DNA of 64,000 bases, from positions 12,588,501 to 12,652,500 of the forward strand of contig JAEOAD010000040.1 in NCBI GenBank assembly GCA_036365145.1, given 5' to 3'. The DNA is from Orientallactaga sibirica (Eukaryota; Chordata; Mammalia; Rodentia; Dipodidae). Of the stretch, positions 26,555 to 38,205 are shown piece after piece. The position numbers and the translations under genes were made by a program. The notes under the pieces were generated by a model. It did not search any database. It was not told where the DNA came from and was given only the letters and a program-made list of their open reading frames with translations. Numbering within the stretch: position 1 is the first letter of the stretch; the number at the start of each line of letters is the position of its first letter.

Positions 26555-27417
26555 ATCCAAGCCTGGATTTAGGCAAGCACTCTCCCACCACTGAGCTGCA
26601 TCCCCAACCCCTTTTCTTTCTCCTTCCCATTCCAGAGTGCCTGGTGACACAGGGAAAACACCAGAATCTCCTCAGAAATCCCAGGCAGACTTCCTCACGT
26701 GCCCCAGGAGTCTGCCCATCCATGCCCATACAGCTGGGCTGTGTGTCTGAATAGTATTAGAGCTATACTCTTACCATTTCTTTACAAAGTCATGGGAACC
26801 AGGATGTGCTGCAAAGAAAATAGAAGCAAACATGAGATTTGGCATGAATTAAGGATAGAATAAAGATAACATCACAAGTCAAAAGAGAAAGGAGATAGGA
26901 AAGTAACTATTTGGGGGAAATGGTCATGTTAAATACGTCATGTCATATATCAAAATAACCCACAGGCAAATCAAGAGATTAAAAAAAAACTGAGAGGAAA
27001 AACATAAGAGAACATCTCATCCCTTGAAGTTATTTATCTATCTATCTATTTATTTATTTATTTATTTGAGACAGAGAGAGGGAGGGAGAGTGAGAATGGG
27101 CGGGCCAGGGCCTCCAGCCACTGCAAACAAACTACAGACACGTGCGCCCCCTTGTGCATCTGGCTTTTGAGGGACCTGGACAGTTGAACCGGGATCCTTA
27201 GGCTTCGTAGGCATGTGCCTTAACTGCTAAGTCATCTTTCCAGTCCCTCGAAGTTAGTTTTTAGGGTTAAAGCTGGCCAAAGTCATCATAACAACACCTT
27301 AAAATATTTAAAACTTAGTCAGGCATGGTGGCACATGCCTTTAATTCCAGCACTTGGTAGGCTGAGGTCGGTGGATCAGAGTGCTGGGATTAAAGGTGTG
27401 TGTATCACCTGGCTGGC
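26555..27417. repeat. ID (-), DIP (-), fold-back B1
   Basis: ID-like 26,555-26,612; DIP(-) 27,030-27,246; at 27,317-27,417 a B1 head on + is fused to a B1 end on -. Confidence 0.7.
26775..26808 (-). CDS. THEGL: THEGL exon 2 (34 bp, inferred)
   Basis: A minimal exon between a strong polypyrimidine acceptor (TTTTCTTTGCAG) and a strong GTAAGAGT donor. Only one frame is open, (G)CA CAT CCT GGT TCC CAT GAC TTT GTA AAG AAA TG, and that is the phase left by exon 1 (CCG AAA G|). It encodes HPGSHDFVKK. Joining it to the next exon gives TG|A, a stop codon (see findings), so either another small exon intervenes or the gene is broken here. Confidence 0.5.
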
Positions 27418-27739
27418 TTTTCTTAATACTGGAGACCACCTACCCTCGGTTCACCTTTCAGGGTTCCCAGTTAGCAGGAGCCTGAAAACACTGAATGATA
27501 AATTCCAGAAGTAAACAATTTGTAAGCTTTAAATAACTTTTATTACTGTATAGTTATAAATTTTTCAATATAGCAACTATGACTTTAATAATAATTATTA
27601 TAATTATTCACTATTATTTAATCCCACTGCACCTAAATTTATGGCAAACTTTATTGTAGGTGGGAAAGAACATACTGTATGTAATGGGCGGTGTCAGGCA
27701 CTTGGGGACTAAGAGGGGACTATTGTCCTGGCTGATCAT

Positions 27740-28257
27740 CTCCCCTGAACTTCCAGGTCCTGCTAGGAAATGGAACCAGCCTAGATGTCCCTCAACTGAT
27801 GAGTGGATAATGAAGATGTGGTACATTTATACAATGGAGTTCTATTCAGCAGTAAAGAAGTGAAATTCTGAAATTTGCAGGGAAATGGATGGATCTGGAA
27901 AGGATTTATACCAAGTGATAGAAGCTTCTCTTTTCAAATGGCAGTGACCTCTGGGATGACTCAAGAGGCACCGTTCGGCTGAGAAGAGGTGACAGAGGAG
28001 TGCTCAGCACTGAAACATCTCTATCACACCTTCCCAGGCTCTGGGTCCATTGTGTAAGAGGTTGTGGAAAGAGCGTAAGAGCTAAAGGAAGAGTAGGACT
28101 CCTTACAACGTGCTCCTCCAGACACAAAATGGCCTGGATATCCATGACCTCACAGTGCCTGACATTATCTACACAAGGCCATCATAATAGGAGGAAAAGA
28201 TCATGACATCAAAATAAAAGAGAGACTGATTGAGAGGGGGAGGGGATATGATGGAGA
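27740..28257 (+). mobile_element. L1 3' end (ORF2 C-terminus remnant plus 3' UTR)
   Basis: Translated frame at about 27,795-27,863 reads TDEWIMKMWYIYTMEFYSAV, the conserved C-terminal part of L1 ORF2 protein, followed by a stop. The next 400 bp ('caaatggcagtgacctctgg' to 'gagagggggaggggatatga') recur at 29,738 and 34,521, marking them as the L1 3' UTR of this lineage. 5'-truncated and inactive. Confidence 0.8.
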
Positions 28258-29045
28258 TCATCCTGAGATTACATAGTGAATTCCAGGTCAGACTGGACTA
28301 GAGTGAGGCCCTGCCTTGAACCCCTCCTACACCAAAAAAGAAGGAGGAGGAGGAAGAGGGGAGGGAAGGAAGGAAGGAAGGAAGGAAGGAAGGAAGGAAG
28401 GAAGGAAGGAAGGAAGGAAGAAAGAAAGGAAGGAAGGAAGAAAAGGCCCTTCTTAATTCTGTGCTTGTTTCACACACTCACTTCCTTGAGCTAGGAATGC
28501 ATGCTAGACATTAATTGCCCACATTTCTAGCTGGGCATGGTTGCTGCACGCCTTTCGTCCCAGCACTCCAGAGGCAGAGGTAGAAGGATCCCTGAGTTCA
28601 CTGTCACCTTTTCCTCTGTGTCCCCCACTGGTACCTTCCCCATGCAGTGAGAATAGGGTGGTGGTGAAGAGAAGGGTCTGGGGTTGGACCACTTTGGTCA
28701 GCCTCTGTTTCATGACTGTATGTATGACCTTTTGCAAGACCATCTTCCTCTACAGAGACTATCAGAACATTCTAGCATTTAGATTTTATTCTGTAGGATC
28801 CAAACCCTACTGCTTCTTTTTTGTTGTTGTTGTAATTTTGTTTATTTATTTGATTTGACAGACAGAGAGAGAAAGAGGCAGAGAGAGAGAGAGAGAATGG
28901 GCGTGCCACTGCAAACGAACTCCAGATACACGTGCCACCTTGTGCATCTGGCTTACATGGGTACTGGGGAATCGAGGCTCAAATCAGGGACCTTAGGCTT
29001 CACAGGCAAGCACTTAACAGCTAAGCCATCCCTCCAGGCCCAAAG

Positions 29046-29083
<38 letters not shown>

Positions 29084-29376
29084 GTTTTTCAAGGTAGGCA
29101 GGGTCTCATTCTAGTTCAGGCTGACCTGGAATTTACTCTGTAGTCTCAGGGTGGCCTCGAACTCATGGTGATCCTCCTACCTCTGCCTCCCGAGTGCTGG
29201 GATTAAAGGCGTGCATTACCACGCCTAGCTCTTGTTTTGTATTTTTGAGATAGGGTCTCACTCTTGCCCAGGCTGACCTGGAATTCACTATGTCGTCTCA
29301 GGGTGGCCTTGAACTCACAGTGATCCTCCTACTTCTGCCTCCCAAATGCTGGGATTGAAGGCCACCACGCCAGGCC
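28258..29376. repeat. B1 pieces, (GGAA)n, DIP (-), (GT)n, two B1 (-)
   Basis: B1(+) 3' piece 28,258-28,345; GGAA array 28,364-28,440; B1(+) 5' piece 28,530-28,600; DIP(-) 28,838-29,042; (GT)n 29,048-29,081; B1(-) 29,082-29,230 and 29,240-29,376. Confidence 0.85.
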
Positions 29377-29737
29377 CCCTACTGCTTCTTATGAGCAGCC
29401 TGCCTTCTAAAAGCTAACAAAGGGGCTGAAGGCCCTGGGCGGGGTCATTCGTGGAGAAGGCTGCCATCTGCTGGAGGAATGGTGACCAGGCACGCACACT
29501 GGAAGCTCCGAAGCATGCTAAAGTTAGCAAGGATGAACCTCCACCTTGATAGTGGCACGTTGCTACCGGGGTAACTGACTGCTGACTGTACTTGAGGCCT
29601 GCTTCATGGGAGGGAATTCATGCCTGGTGGAAACTGGAAAGCTACTGCTATTTGGCTAAAATGGATACGTTGTGCCCATCAAATTGCCCTCTAAATATTT
29701 ATATTTGTGTGCATGCTGTTGTTCTCATTTTTGGTCA

Positions 29738-30290
29738 GTGAGGCTTCTTTTTGCAAATGGCAGTGTCTACTGGGAAGACTCAACATGTTTCAGTTTTGAG
29801 ACATGACAGTTGAGTGCTCAGCATTAAATGAACATCTGTATCACCTGCTTCAAGGGTCAGAAAACATTGCAAAAGAGGAGGGAGAAGGAAAGTAAGAGCC
29901 ACCGGGTGTGGTGGCACACGCCTTTAATCCCAGCACTTGGGAGGCAGAGGTAGGAGGATCGCCATGAGTTCGAGGCCACCCTGAGACTATATAGTGAATT
30001 TCAGGTCAGCCTGGGCTAGAGGGAGACCCTACCTTGAAAAACCAAAGATAAATAAATAAATAAAATAATGTAAGGCCAAAGGATGGGGAGGAGGACTTTG
30101 AAATGCTGTGTTCTGGACCCAAAGTGGCTGTCGCGTTCATGACGTCACAGCGGCTGTCATTACCTACAAGAGACCTGACTAATCAATGTGTCCTCAGGGA
30201 TGACAGAGGAGGGTTAAAAAAAAGACATTTGCATAGAAGAGAGACTAGTTGGAAGGGTTCAGTGGAAAAGGAATGGGGAGGAGAACCAAA
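29738..30290 (+). mobile_element. L1 3' UTR fragment split by a B1
   Basis: 'caaatggcagtgtctactgg' to 'aacattgcaaaagaggaggg', then a B1 (29,900-30,062), then 'ggactttgaaatgctgtgtt' to the 'tgcatagaagagagac' region. Collinear with the L1 3' UTR at 27,920-28,257. Confidence 0.7.
29900..30062 (+). repeat. B1 within L1 3' UTR
   Basis: Complete B1 with (AAAT) tail, splitting the L1 fragment described at 29,738. Confidence 0.85.
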
Positions 30291-30294
30291 AAAA

Positions 30295-30565
30295 GTAATG
30301 GGAAGCTGATGGTAATTGGAAATTAATGCTTCCTGGAGGTGGTTTAGCGTTGGGGGTGGGCTTATGGGTATTATAGTCAGTTTCCCCATGCCAGTGTTTG
30401 GGGCACTCTCCTGTTCCTGTTGTCCCCTCTGCTCATGCCATCATTTTCCCCTGCCATCGTGGAGCTTCCCCTCAAGTCTGTAAGCCAAAATAAGCCTTTT
30501 TTTTTCCCACAGCTGCTCTTTGTCAGATGGTTTCTGCCAGCAACGTGAACCGGACTGCAACAAAC
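30295..30565 (+). mobile_element. Solo-LTR-like element, 5'-truncated
   Basis: Closely related to 16,440-16,738 ('gatggtaattggaaattaat', 'gggcttatgggtattatagt', 'aagccaaaataagcc', 'gtgaaccggactgcaaca'). Confidence 0.6.
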
Positions 30566-30700
30566 ATATACATGTGCATATACCACACACACACACGCAC
30601 ACCAAACCAAAAAAATAACAATAATAAAATTAAACACATTATGGGTATGTATGGAAATTATCAATACAAATGGTTTAAGTTTGAAAATTTTTTCTATATT

Positions 30701-30956
30701 TTGTTATTTATTTATTTATTGACAGAGAGACAAAGAAAGAGACAATGGGCATGCCAGAACTAAGCAGTCCCTACCTCAATCTTTTAGGTAAAAAACTTTA
30801 TGTTGTTTGTTTTACATTTTGAGGTAGGGTCTCACTCTAGCCCAGGCTGACCTGGAATTCACTATGTAGTCTCAGGCTGGCCTAGAACTCATGACGATTC
30901 TCCTACCTCTGAATCCTGAGTGCTGGGATTAAAGGCGTGTGCCACCAAGCCCAGCT
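30701..30956 (-). repeat. DIP fragment and B1
   Basis: DIP tail 30,701-30,760; B1 30,818-30,956. Confidence 0.75.
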
Positions 30957-30974
30957 CATGAGTACTTTGGGGGT

Positions 30975-31925
30975 GTAATATTTTCTTCTTTGGGGGAGGG
31001 CCAAGATGTCGGGTAGGCAAGGCTGGCTTCGAGCACACCATGTTGCTGGGAGGACCCTGAGCGCTCAGGGCCCCTGCTTTCATCTCCCAAATGCTTAGAT
31101 GGCAGCTCCACCTGCAGCTTGTTTGTTTGTTTGTTTTTTTTTTTTTTTTTCTACAAAGAGGCTCTTCTTGCCATCTAACTCAGCAGAGTGAAGTGATTGT
31201 CCCTCAGGGACTCAAATCCTCTTTATGGACACTCCCAGCCTCCCCAAGCACTTGGACAGTCCTTCAAGCATGGAATCCATGTCTTTTCATTCACTTACTT
31301 ACAGCTCAGTGGCTACATGTGGACGCTGTAAGTGTCAGTAAAGTTTACCAATGAGAGGGACGACTGGGTGATGGCAGGATGGACAGAGCCCACGCTGTAC
31401 ATCTTAAAGCTGTACTGGGTCTGGGTCTCCTCGTCACCCTTGCAGCCCCAAAGGACACTGAAGAGTGCCTCATAGACACATGCTCAGTCAACATGTGTTA
31501 GATGGGACAGTCGCTGAGCAAGCAGAGGCCTGGGGAGATACTGACTGACTCCTGCCTCATGCTTACGCCATGTCATATCGATACACTTGACAGATGTCCA
31601 TGGCACATGTAAATAAGGGAACTCACGTAAATTCTCATTGGAGTTGGGAAGAAAAAAGTCAAGAAAGCAGGAAACCTCAGGGGAGTGTTCTCCAAAGTAG
31701 TTGGAAAACTTTTTCTAGAAACTCGTTATCAAGCTATTTCAGGAAGGCTGCTTCGGGCATCACAGACAGGGAAAGCCCTCCAGGAGGTGGGTTCTTCCAC
31801 TTTTAGAAACTGCGGCTGTGACCTGTGTGACAGGAGCTGGCCATGAGATGACACTGGGACAACAGATGCACCCCAGCAGCAGACACCATGGGGTAACCTT
31901 GGGAGCAGGGTAAGGAGAGGGACTG
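30975..31925. other. Mostly unique THEGL intron
   Basis: Begins with 'gagggccaagatgtcgggta', which resembles an L1 5' start but is too short to assign. The rest shows no exon or repeat. Confidence 0.35.
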
Positions 31926-31929
31926 GCTT

Positions 31930-32113
31930 TTAAAAATATTTACTTATTTATTTATTTATTTATTTGAGAGATAGGAGAGAAAGAGGCATAAGACAGAGGG
32001 TGTGCCAGGGCCTCCAGCCACTGCAAATGAGCTCCAGATGAACATGCCACTTTGTGCATCTGGCTTCATGTGGGTACTGGCAAGTACCTTAACCACTAAG
32101 CCATCTCCCAAGG
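31930..32113 (-). repeat. DIP SINE
   Basis: (TTTA)n tail and body, with a small internal loss ('gtactggcaagtacc'). Confidence 0.8.
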
Positions 32114-32119
32114 ACCTGG

Positions 32120-32955
32120 CTTTTTAGGGTACAGAAGGAAGAGCATAAGCTGCAGAGTGGGCAGGAGAGGAATGGGTAAGGGAGAGGCTGAGGCCAGAGC
32201 CTATGGAACTGTGGAGACCCTTGTACAAAGCTTGATTCACTCTCAGAGCAATGGTTAGCCACAGGAAGGAGCAGGTTTGAAAACCCACAACTGGCCGAGG
32301 TAAGAGAGGGACTGCATGGGACATGAATGAAAGCACGGAGACTATTCCAGAAGTCAGTGTGAACCCTACCTCAGTAAACTAACATGGAGAACTACTGAGG
32401 AAGACACTCACTGTTGAGTGACTGGCCCCACACACATGTGCATGTGTTCCTATACTCATATGAACATACATACATACACACACACACACCCCACACATGC
32501 ATATGCAAACGTAAGGAGGAGTCGGTGAATGAGCCTGAGGAGCAAACCAGTCAAGGATGTGAACAGCCAGGAGGCTGGTGTCATAGAGGCCATGTGAGGG
32601 TCATCTGTGTTCTGAGAAGGGAGGGGCTAGTGTGTGGAAAGCTGCTGGGAAGTCAACGCTACAGGGAGGATGACAGAACATGAGGTTAGGGATTTGCCAG
32701 ATCAAGTCCAAGTTTAAGTTAGTGACAGGACCAGATCAAGTAGGGCTTCGGAGGCCCACTAAGGTCTTTACCTACGACATGGGAAGGGAATGCCCTCTGG
32801 ATGTTTGAGGGCAGAAGTCTTTATACAGTTTACAGTCCGAGTGACTCCCTAGGCCCCTATATGAAGTGGAGGCAGGTTTAGATCCAAAACGAGAGCCCAG
32901 CTGGAGGCTGTTAAAATGATTAGGCAGATGATAGTGATTTATAAAATGATGGTCT
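32120..32955. other. Unique intron sequence
   Basis: Only a short CA repeat near 32,470-32,492. No exon recognised. Confidence 0.4.
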
Positions 32956-32958
32956 TTT

Positions 32959-33497
32959 AGCCGGGCCTGGTGACATATACCTTTAATCCCAGCACTCACG
33001 AGGCAGAGGTAGGAGTTCCTGGCCACCCTGAGATTACATAGTGAATTCCAGGTCAGCCTGGGCTAAAGTGAGACTCTACCTCGAAAAAAAAAAAAAAATT
33101 GAAAAGGGTTGGGAGCCAGGCGTGGTGGTGCACGCCTTTAATCCCAGCACTCGGGAGGCAGAGGTAGGAGGATCACCGAGAGTTTGAGGCCACCCTAAGA
33201 CTACATAGTTAATTCCAGGTCAGCCTGGACCAGAGTGAGACCCTATCTCACAAAACCAAAAAAAAAAAGAAAAAGAAAAAGAAAAAAAGAAAAGGGTTGG
33301 GGAGATGGTTTAGCGGTTAAGGCGCTTGCCTGCAAAGCCAAAGACCCAGGTTCCATTCCCCAGGACCCATGTAAGCCAGATGCACAAGGGGGTGCACACA
33401 TCTGGAGTTCATTTGCAGTGACCTGAGACCCTGGCATGCTCATTCTCTCTCTCTCTCTCCCTCTTTCTCTGTGAAATAAATAAATAAATAATTTTTA
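32959..33497 (+). repeat. B1, B1, DIP
   Basis: B1 32,959-33,096; B1 33,116-33,290; DIP 33,297-33,497 with AAAT tail. Confidence 0.88.
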
Positions 33498-33761
33498 AAA
33501 AGGAGGAAGATTGGGCACATACATGTGGGAAAAGCCTCTAACAGAAGAACAGTTCATCCACTATAACAGGAGAGATTACTCACATACAGGTACCGATGCT
33601 TTGATAGGTTACAAAGTGGAAAATTGTGAGGATCGTTTGTGGTTTCTTTGCTAGGGTTCTTCTGGTTTAATGTGAAGTTAGCTAAGAGTGAGGAAGGAGG
33701 GAGGACGAGGAAAGTGAACATTGACCATGATTTCTGACACATTTAGAAATGTACTTTGGGG

Positions 33762-34379
33762 GCTGGAGAGATGGCTTAGCAGTTAAGGCGTTTGCCTGCG
33801 AAGCCAAAGGATCCTGGTTCTATTCTCCAGGACCCACGTAAGCCAGATGCATGTGGGGCACATGCATCTGGAGTTCGTTTGCAGTGGCTGGAGGTCCTGG
33901 AGTGCCCATTCTCTCTCTGTGTCTGCCTCTCTTCTCTCTCTCTCTCTCTCTGCTTGCAAATAAATAAATGAAAAATTTTTTAAAGTTTAAAAAAGAAATG
34001 TAGTTTGGGGGGTTGGGGAAGATGACTCAGTGGTTAAGGCACTAGTTTGCAATGCCTGATGGCCCAGGTTCACCTAGTACCCAGGTAAAGACATATGCAC
34101 AAAGTGGCACGTGCATCTGGACTTTGTTTACAGCAGCTAGAGGTCCTGGTATGTCCGTTCTCTTGCCCTCTCTCTTTTTTTTTCTCTCTCTCCCTCCCTC
34201 CCTTTCTATGTTTGCAAATAAATATTCTACAGGGCGTGGTGGTGCATGCCTTTAATTCCAGCACTTGGGAGGCAGAGATAGGAGGATCATCATGAGTTCA
34301 AGAGTACCCTGACACTACATAGTGAATTCCAGGTCAGCCTGGACTAGAGAGAGACCCTAACAAAAAAGAAAGAAGGAAA

Positions 34380-34427
<48 letters not shown>

Positions 34428-34520
34428 AAAGGAAAAGAAGAAAGAAGAAAGAGAGAGAGAGGGAAAGGAAGAAAGAAAAGAAAGAAAAGAAAAGAAAAGA
34501 AAAGAAAAGAAAAGAAAAGA
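33762..34520 (+). repeat. DIP, DIP, B1 with GAAA expansion
   Basis: DIP 33,762-33,985; older DIP 34,007-34,226; B1 34,232-34,370, its A tail grown into a 150-bp (GAAA)/(GAAAA) array (34,366-34,520). Confidence 0.85.
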
Positions 34521-34800
34521 AGGGGCAGATAGAATGGAAGAGCCAAAGGAAGGGTGTAACTCCTTACAATGCAACTGCCCAGACAGAAATTGGCCTTGAT
34601 ATCCATGACCTTGCAGTGCCTAGCAATACCTTCACAAGAACCTCATAATAGAAAAAGATGATGACATCAAATTAAAAAAGAGACTAATGGAGAGAGAGAG
34701 GGGATACGATGGAGACTGGAGTTCTAAAAGGGAATGGGGGAAGGGAAATATCATGTGTTTTTTTGTATGTAAGTATAGAAGTTGTCAATAAAAAAAGTGA
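34521..34800 (+). mobile_element. L1 3' UTR fragment with terminal AATAAA
   Basis: Collinear with 28,080-28,257 ('ccatgaccttgcagtgccta', 'gagaggggatacgatggaga') and continuing to 'gaagttgtcaataaaaaaag', the L1 3' terminus with poly(A) signal and tail. Confidence 0.7.
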
Positions 34801-34832
34801 TTGATAAGATACAAAAAAGAAAAGAAATGAAA

Positions 34833-35010
34833 GATGGGCTGGAAAGATGGCTTAAGTGGTTAAGGTGCTTGCCTGCAAAGCCCAAAGACCCAGGTTTGAT
34901 TCCCCAGTACCCACATAAAGCCAGATGCACAAGATGGTGCATACATCTCCCCCCTTTTCTATATCCGCCTCTTTCTTAAATAAATACGTAAATAAATAAA
35001 ATATGTTTCT
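34833..35010 (+). repeat. DIP SINE
   Basis: Head complete, middle shortened before the CT tract. Confidence 0.8.
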
Positions 35011-36720
35011 AAAAACGAAAGAAAGAAATGTCTTTGGGGATTGTAGTATGGTTGCCAAACAGCATGGGAGGTCCACTTGAAGTTCAAGGTCATGAGTTTA
35101 GCCATCAGTCCGTGCAGTTTGTTTGCCTTCTTCTAGTATTATCTGGTTTTCAAGTTCCAACAAGAATTAGCTGGGCATGACAGCACATGCCTGTAATCCC
35201 AGCAGAGGATCATCAGTTCAAGGACAGCCTGGACCAGAGAGAGGAGAGAAAAAGAGAGAACAGGAGGAGAGGGAGAGAAGGGGGACAGAGCGAGAACACA
35301 TACAAGCCTAGGAGCTGAAATTCTGGTGAAAGGGAGATGTAGAGGGTTGACCTGGAAATATAAGACACGGCTAGAAATAAGAAGGTTTAAAATAGATTCT
35401 GAAATGGCATAGAAATTGACAGGAGCTATGGTGGTACTGCCCAAGATGAAATGAAAGACAAAATTCTCTCCAAAGAAGACATCAAGGCTCTGAAAAGTCA
35501 AGTGGATCATTGCTGGGGGTGTTGAGATCTCCACACACAAGAACAGGGATGGGGTAAAAGAGAGCTCTTCCCCGGAGCTAGAGGGAGAGGAGGCCTAACC
35601 AGGAGAGCTGAGGAGAGAGTGAAAGGAGGCGGTAGAGTTCAAACAACCCTTCTGACAAGGTCTGCAGTGGAGAGCAAATGGTGGGGGAAGGGGTGGCAGA
35701 AGAAGGTACAGGGTCAAAGGTTATTCCAAGAAAAGAGATCTAATGTATACTGTTCACTCTTGGGACTGATTCACTACAAAGGGAGAGGCTGCCATTGTAG
35801 GAGGAGAGAGCTGTAGGAATGACGTTCTTCAGGAGGCAAGGATGAAATCTAAAACACAAGTGGAAAAATGTTGAGCATTAAAAAAAGCAAGCATAGTTCT
35901 TCCCTTAAGTATAAAAAGCAGGGCTGGAGAGATGGCTTAGCAGTTAAGGCATTTGCCTGTAAAGCCAAAGGACCTTGGTTCAAGTCCCCAGGACCCATGT
36001 TAAGCCAGATGCACAAGGTGGCGCATGCGTCTGGAGTTCATTTGCAGTGGCTGGAGACTCTGGCACACCTATTCTCTCTCTCTGCCTCTTTCCCTCTCTC
36101 ACTCTATCAAATAAACAAAATTAAATATATATATATATATAGTTTGTTTTGTTTTGTTTTTGTTTTTCGAGGTAGGGTCTCACTCTAGCCCAGGCTGACC
36201 TGGAATTCACTATGTATTCTCAGGGTGGCCTCATACTCATGGCAATCCTCCTACCTCTGCCTCCCAAGTGCTGGGATGAAAGGCATGTGCCACCACGCCT
36301 GTCTCTAATGAATGTATGTATACACACACACACACACACACACACACATGTTTTCAGTGAGTTTGATTGCAAGAGTCAACTGCTAGGTACACGTGGATCC
36401 TTGGGTTTCAGCAAGGTTAAGGTTTTGTTAGAAGTATGGCGGACTGCCAGAGGACCCCCAGAGTGGTGGCAGATGTAAAGGCAAATGCAATGATAGATCA
36501 CCTCACTGAGGCTGAGGAGGACTCCACACATGAGAACATGAGATTGAAAGTCCCGTGTGGACAACTCATTGATGAGCAGCTGTAAATGAGCGGATGTGCT
36601 CAGAGCAAGATGTTTCTACCAAGTGCCATCGGCTCTGTTATCTTGGAAGCTCTGTGAGGACTGAACTAGAGCAACTTGTTCCTGAAACGATGAATCAAAC
36701 ACTGTTAGGGATGGAGATAC

Positions 36721-36721
<1 letters not shown>

Positions 36722-36781
<60 letters not shown>

Positions 36782-36799
36782 ATCTGTGTGTGTGTATAA

Positions 36800-36846
<47 letters not shown>
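36722..36846. repeat. (TA)n microsatellites, unit A
   Basis: Two TA arrays separated by a TG-rich bridge. The matching place in unit B (40,656-40,806) has longer arrays and a different bridge. Confidence 0.9.
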
Positions 36847-36853
<7 letters not shown>

Positions 36854-37249
36854 ACAGATATACATATCTCTCCTCACTTCAAGGAAACCCTCCTTTGTTG
36901 GGAAAGTAAGAGTAATTATGTAATAAAAGATCTCAAGTGCGAGTAATAAGGAAACGTCTAACCCAGCGGGATGCAACGGTTTGCTGTAGCGAGAGAAAAA
37001 AGAATTAGGCATTGAGGACCTCAGGATTGCGGCTACAGCTCAGCGTTGGAGCGCTTGCCTTTAGGTTCAATCTTGCAGTTGGTGTCGTGCTTTCTGTCAG
37101 TGTCAGGGTGTCACTTTCCCAGTGGAGTCGTCGGAGTGCACTGAGAGGTGGCCGCAAAGCGACCTCAGTTTCAGATCCTTCGGGGCACACTCCCGGATCC
37201 TAGAGATGGACGGGTGTCGGGGGGGCGCAGAGGTGGGGACCACACGTAC

Positions 37250-37849
37250 CTTTCGGAGGCTGCGGAGGCCGCGGCGGGTATCTGATGATCAAGGACGGGG
37301 ATGTTATCAGCTCGGTCGGGTACAAGTCGTCGTAGCCCACGCGGCCTTCCAGGCGAAGCCCGGGAGGCCAGCGATGCCGGGACTCTCGGGCCTTGCGGGA
37401 CCGGGAGGATGCTTGGGGCTCGCGGAACTGGGACGGCGCGTGGGGCGCGTGGGGCACGTGGGTCGTGGGCCATGCGGAGGGCTCTTGGGATCCAGTCACC
37501 GCGGAGGGTTCGCAGGCCTGGGAGGACAGGTCCAGGTCTCCTCCCTTCCTCTTCTTCCTGCTCCTCCTCCTCGTCCTCCTCCTGCTCCTCCTCCTCCTGC
37601 TCCTCCCTCCTCGTCCTCCTCCTCCTCGTCCTCCTCGTCCTCCTCCTCCTCGTCTTCCAGTTGTCCTCCCCCGTCCGTCTCTCTGGCCTCTTCCTCCTCG
37701 GACCCAAGCTCGTCCTGCTCTTCCAGGAGCCTGAGCACGAGAGGTTTCGAGTCTTCCGAGCGGGTGGGTTCTTCGGACGTGGTGTGCCTGCCGGGCACCT
37801 CGGTCGGTGCGGATGAACCTAAATACTCGGTCACCTCCTCCTCCTCCAT
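37250..37849 (-). pseudogene. THEGL: THEGL exon 1, copy A (downstream copy, two frame changes)
   Basis: Nearly identical to copy B, with the same ATG (37,847-37,849) and the same AAG|GTACGT donor (37,248-37,249). It shares the extra G in the GAG repeat and has a further one-base gain nearby (GAAGGGAGGAGACC versus GAAGAGGAGGACC in B), plus one extra triplet. Read from the ATG the frame stops at 37,498-37,496 after 117 residues. It lies closer to the remaining THEGL exons than copy B, so it could be used as the first exon or skipped. Confidence 0.6.
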
Positions 37850-38205
37850 AGCGCTTGGCTCGAGAGAGCCCGCCGCGCACGATAGCGGCCAGCCGCCCGG
37901 CGCACAGAGCCCAGCGCCACGCCGCCGCAGGCCACGCCCACCGCACAGTGAGCCACGCCTACCTCAGACACGCCCGCATCAGGCCCCGCCCCTCCGCATA
38001 GGGAGCCACGCCTACCTCAGACACGCCCGCAGCAGGCCCCGCCCCTCCAGTGGCCATATGTGCTGCGAGCCACGCCCTCCTCCTCCGGGCCCCGCCCACC
38101 AGTCGTGGCTCGGCCCCGCCCCACTTGTCGGCACGTCATCCAGTTGCCATGGGGACGCATCGCTCGTCAGGGGGCCAGCCCAAGGCCTTTGGGTGACCCA
38201 GGTAA
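37850..38205 (-). promoter_or_regulatory. THEGL: THEGL promoter and CpG island, copy A
   Basis: Duplicate of the copy B promoter with the same GC boxes, CACGTCAT at 38,132-38,139 and X-box-like GTTGCCATGGGGAC at 38,143-38,156, about 290 bp upstream of the ATG. Regulatory elements therefore exist twice in front of the same downstream exons. Confidence 0.5.

Noticed and set aside
27660..27863. Small open frame ending TMEFYSAVKK as a host gene
   Set aside because: It is the degenerate C-terminus of L1 ORF2, followed by the L1 3' UTR.
28364..28440. (GGAA)n array as a regulatory ETS-site cluster
   Set aside because: It directly follows a B1 A-rich tail and behaves as a microsatellite; no promoter context nearby.
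34334..34606. Phe/Leu/Ser-rich open frames resembling membrane proteins at 34,334-34,606
   Set aside because: Translation of the antisense of a (GAAA)n array.
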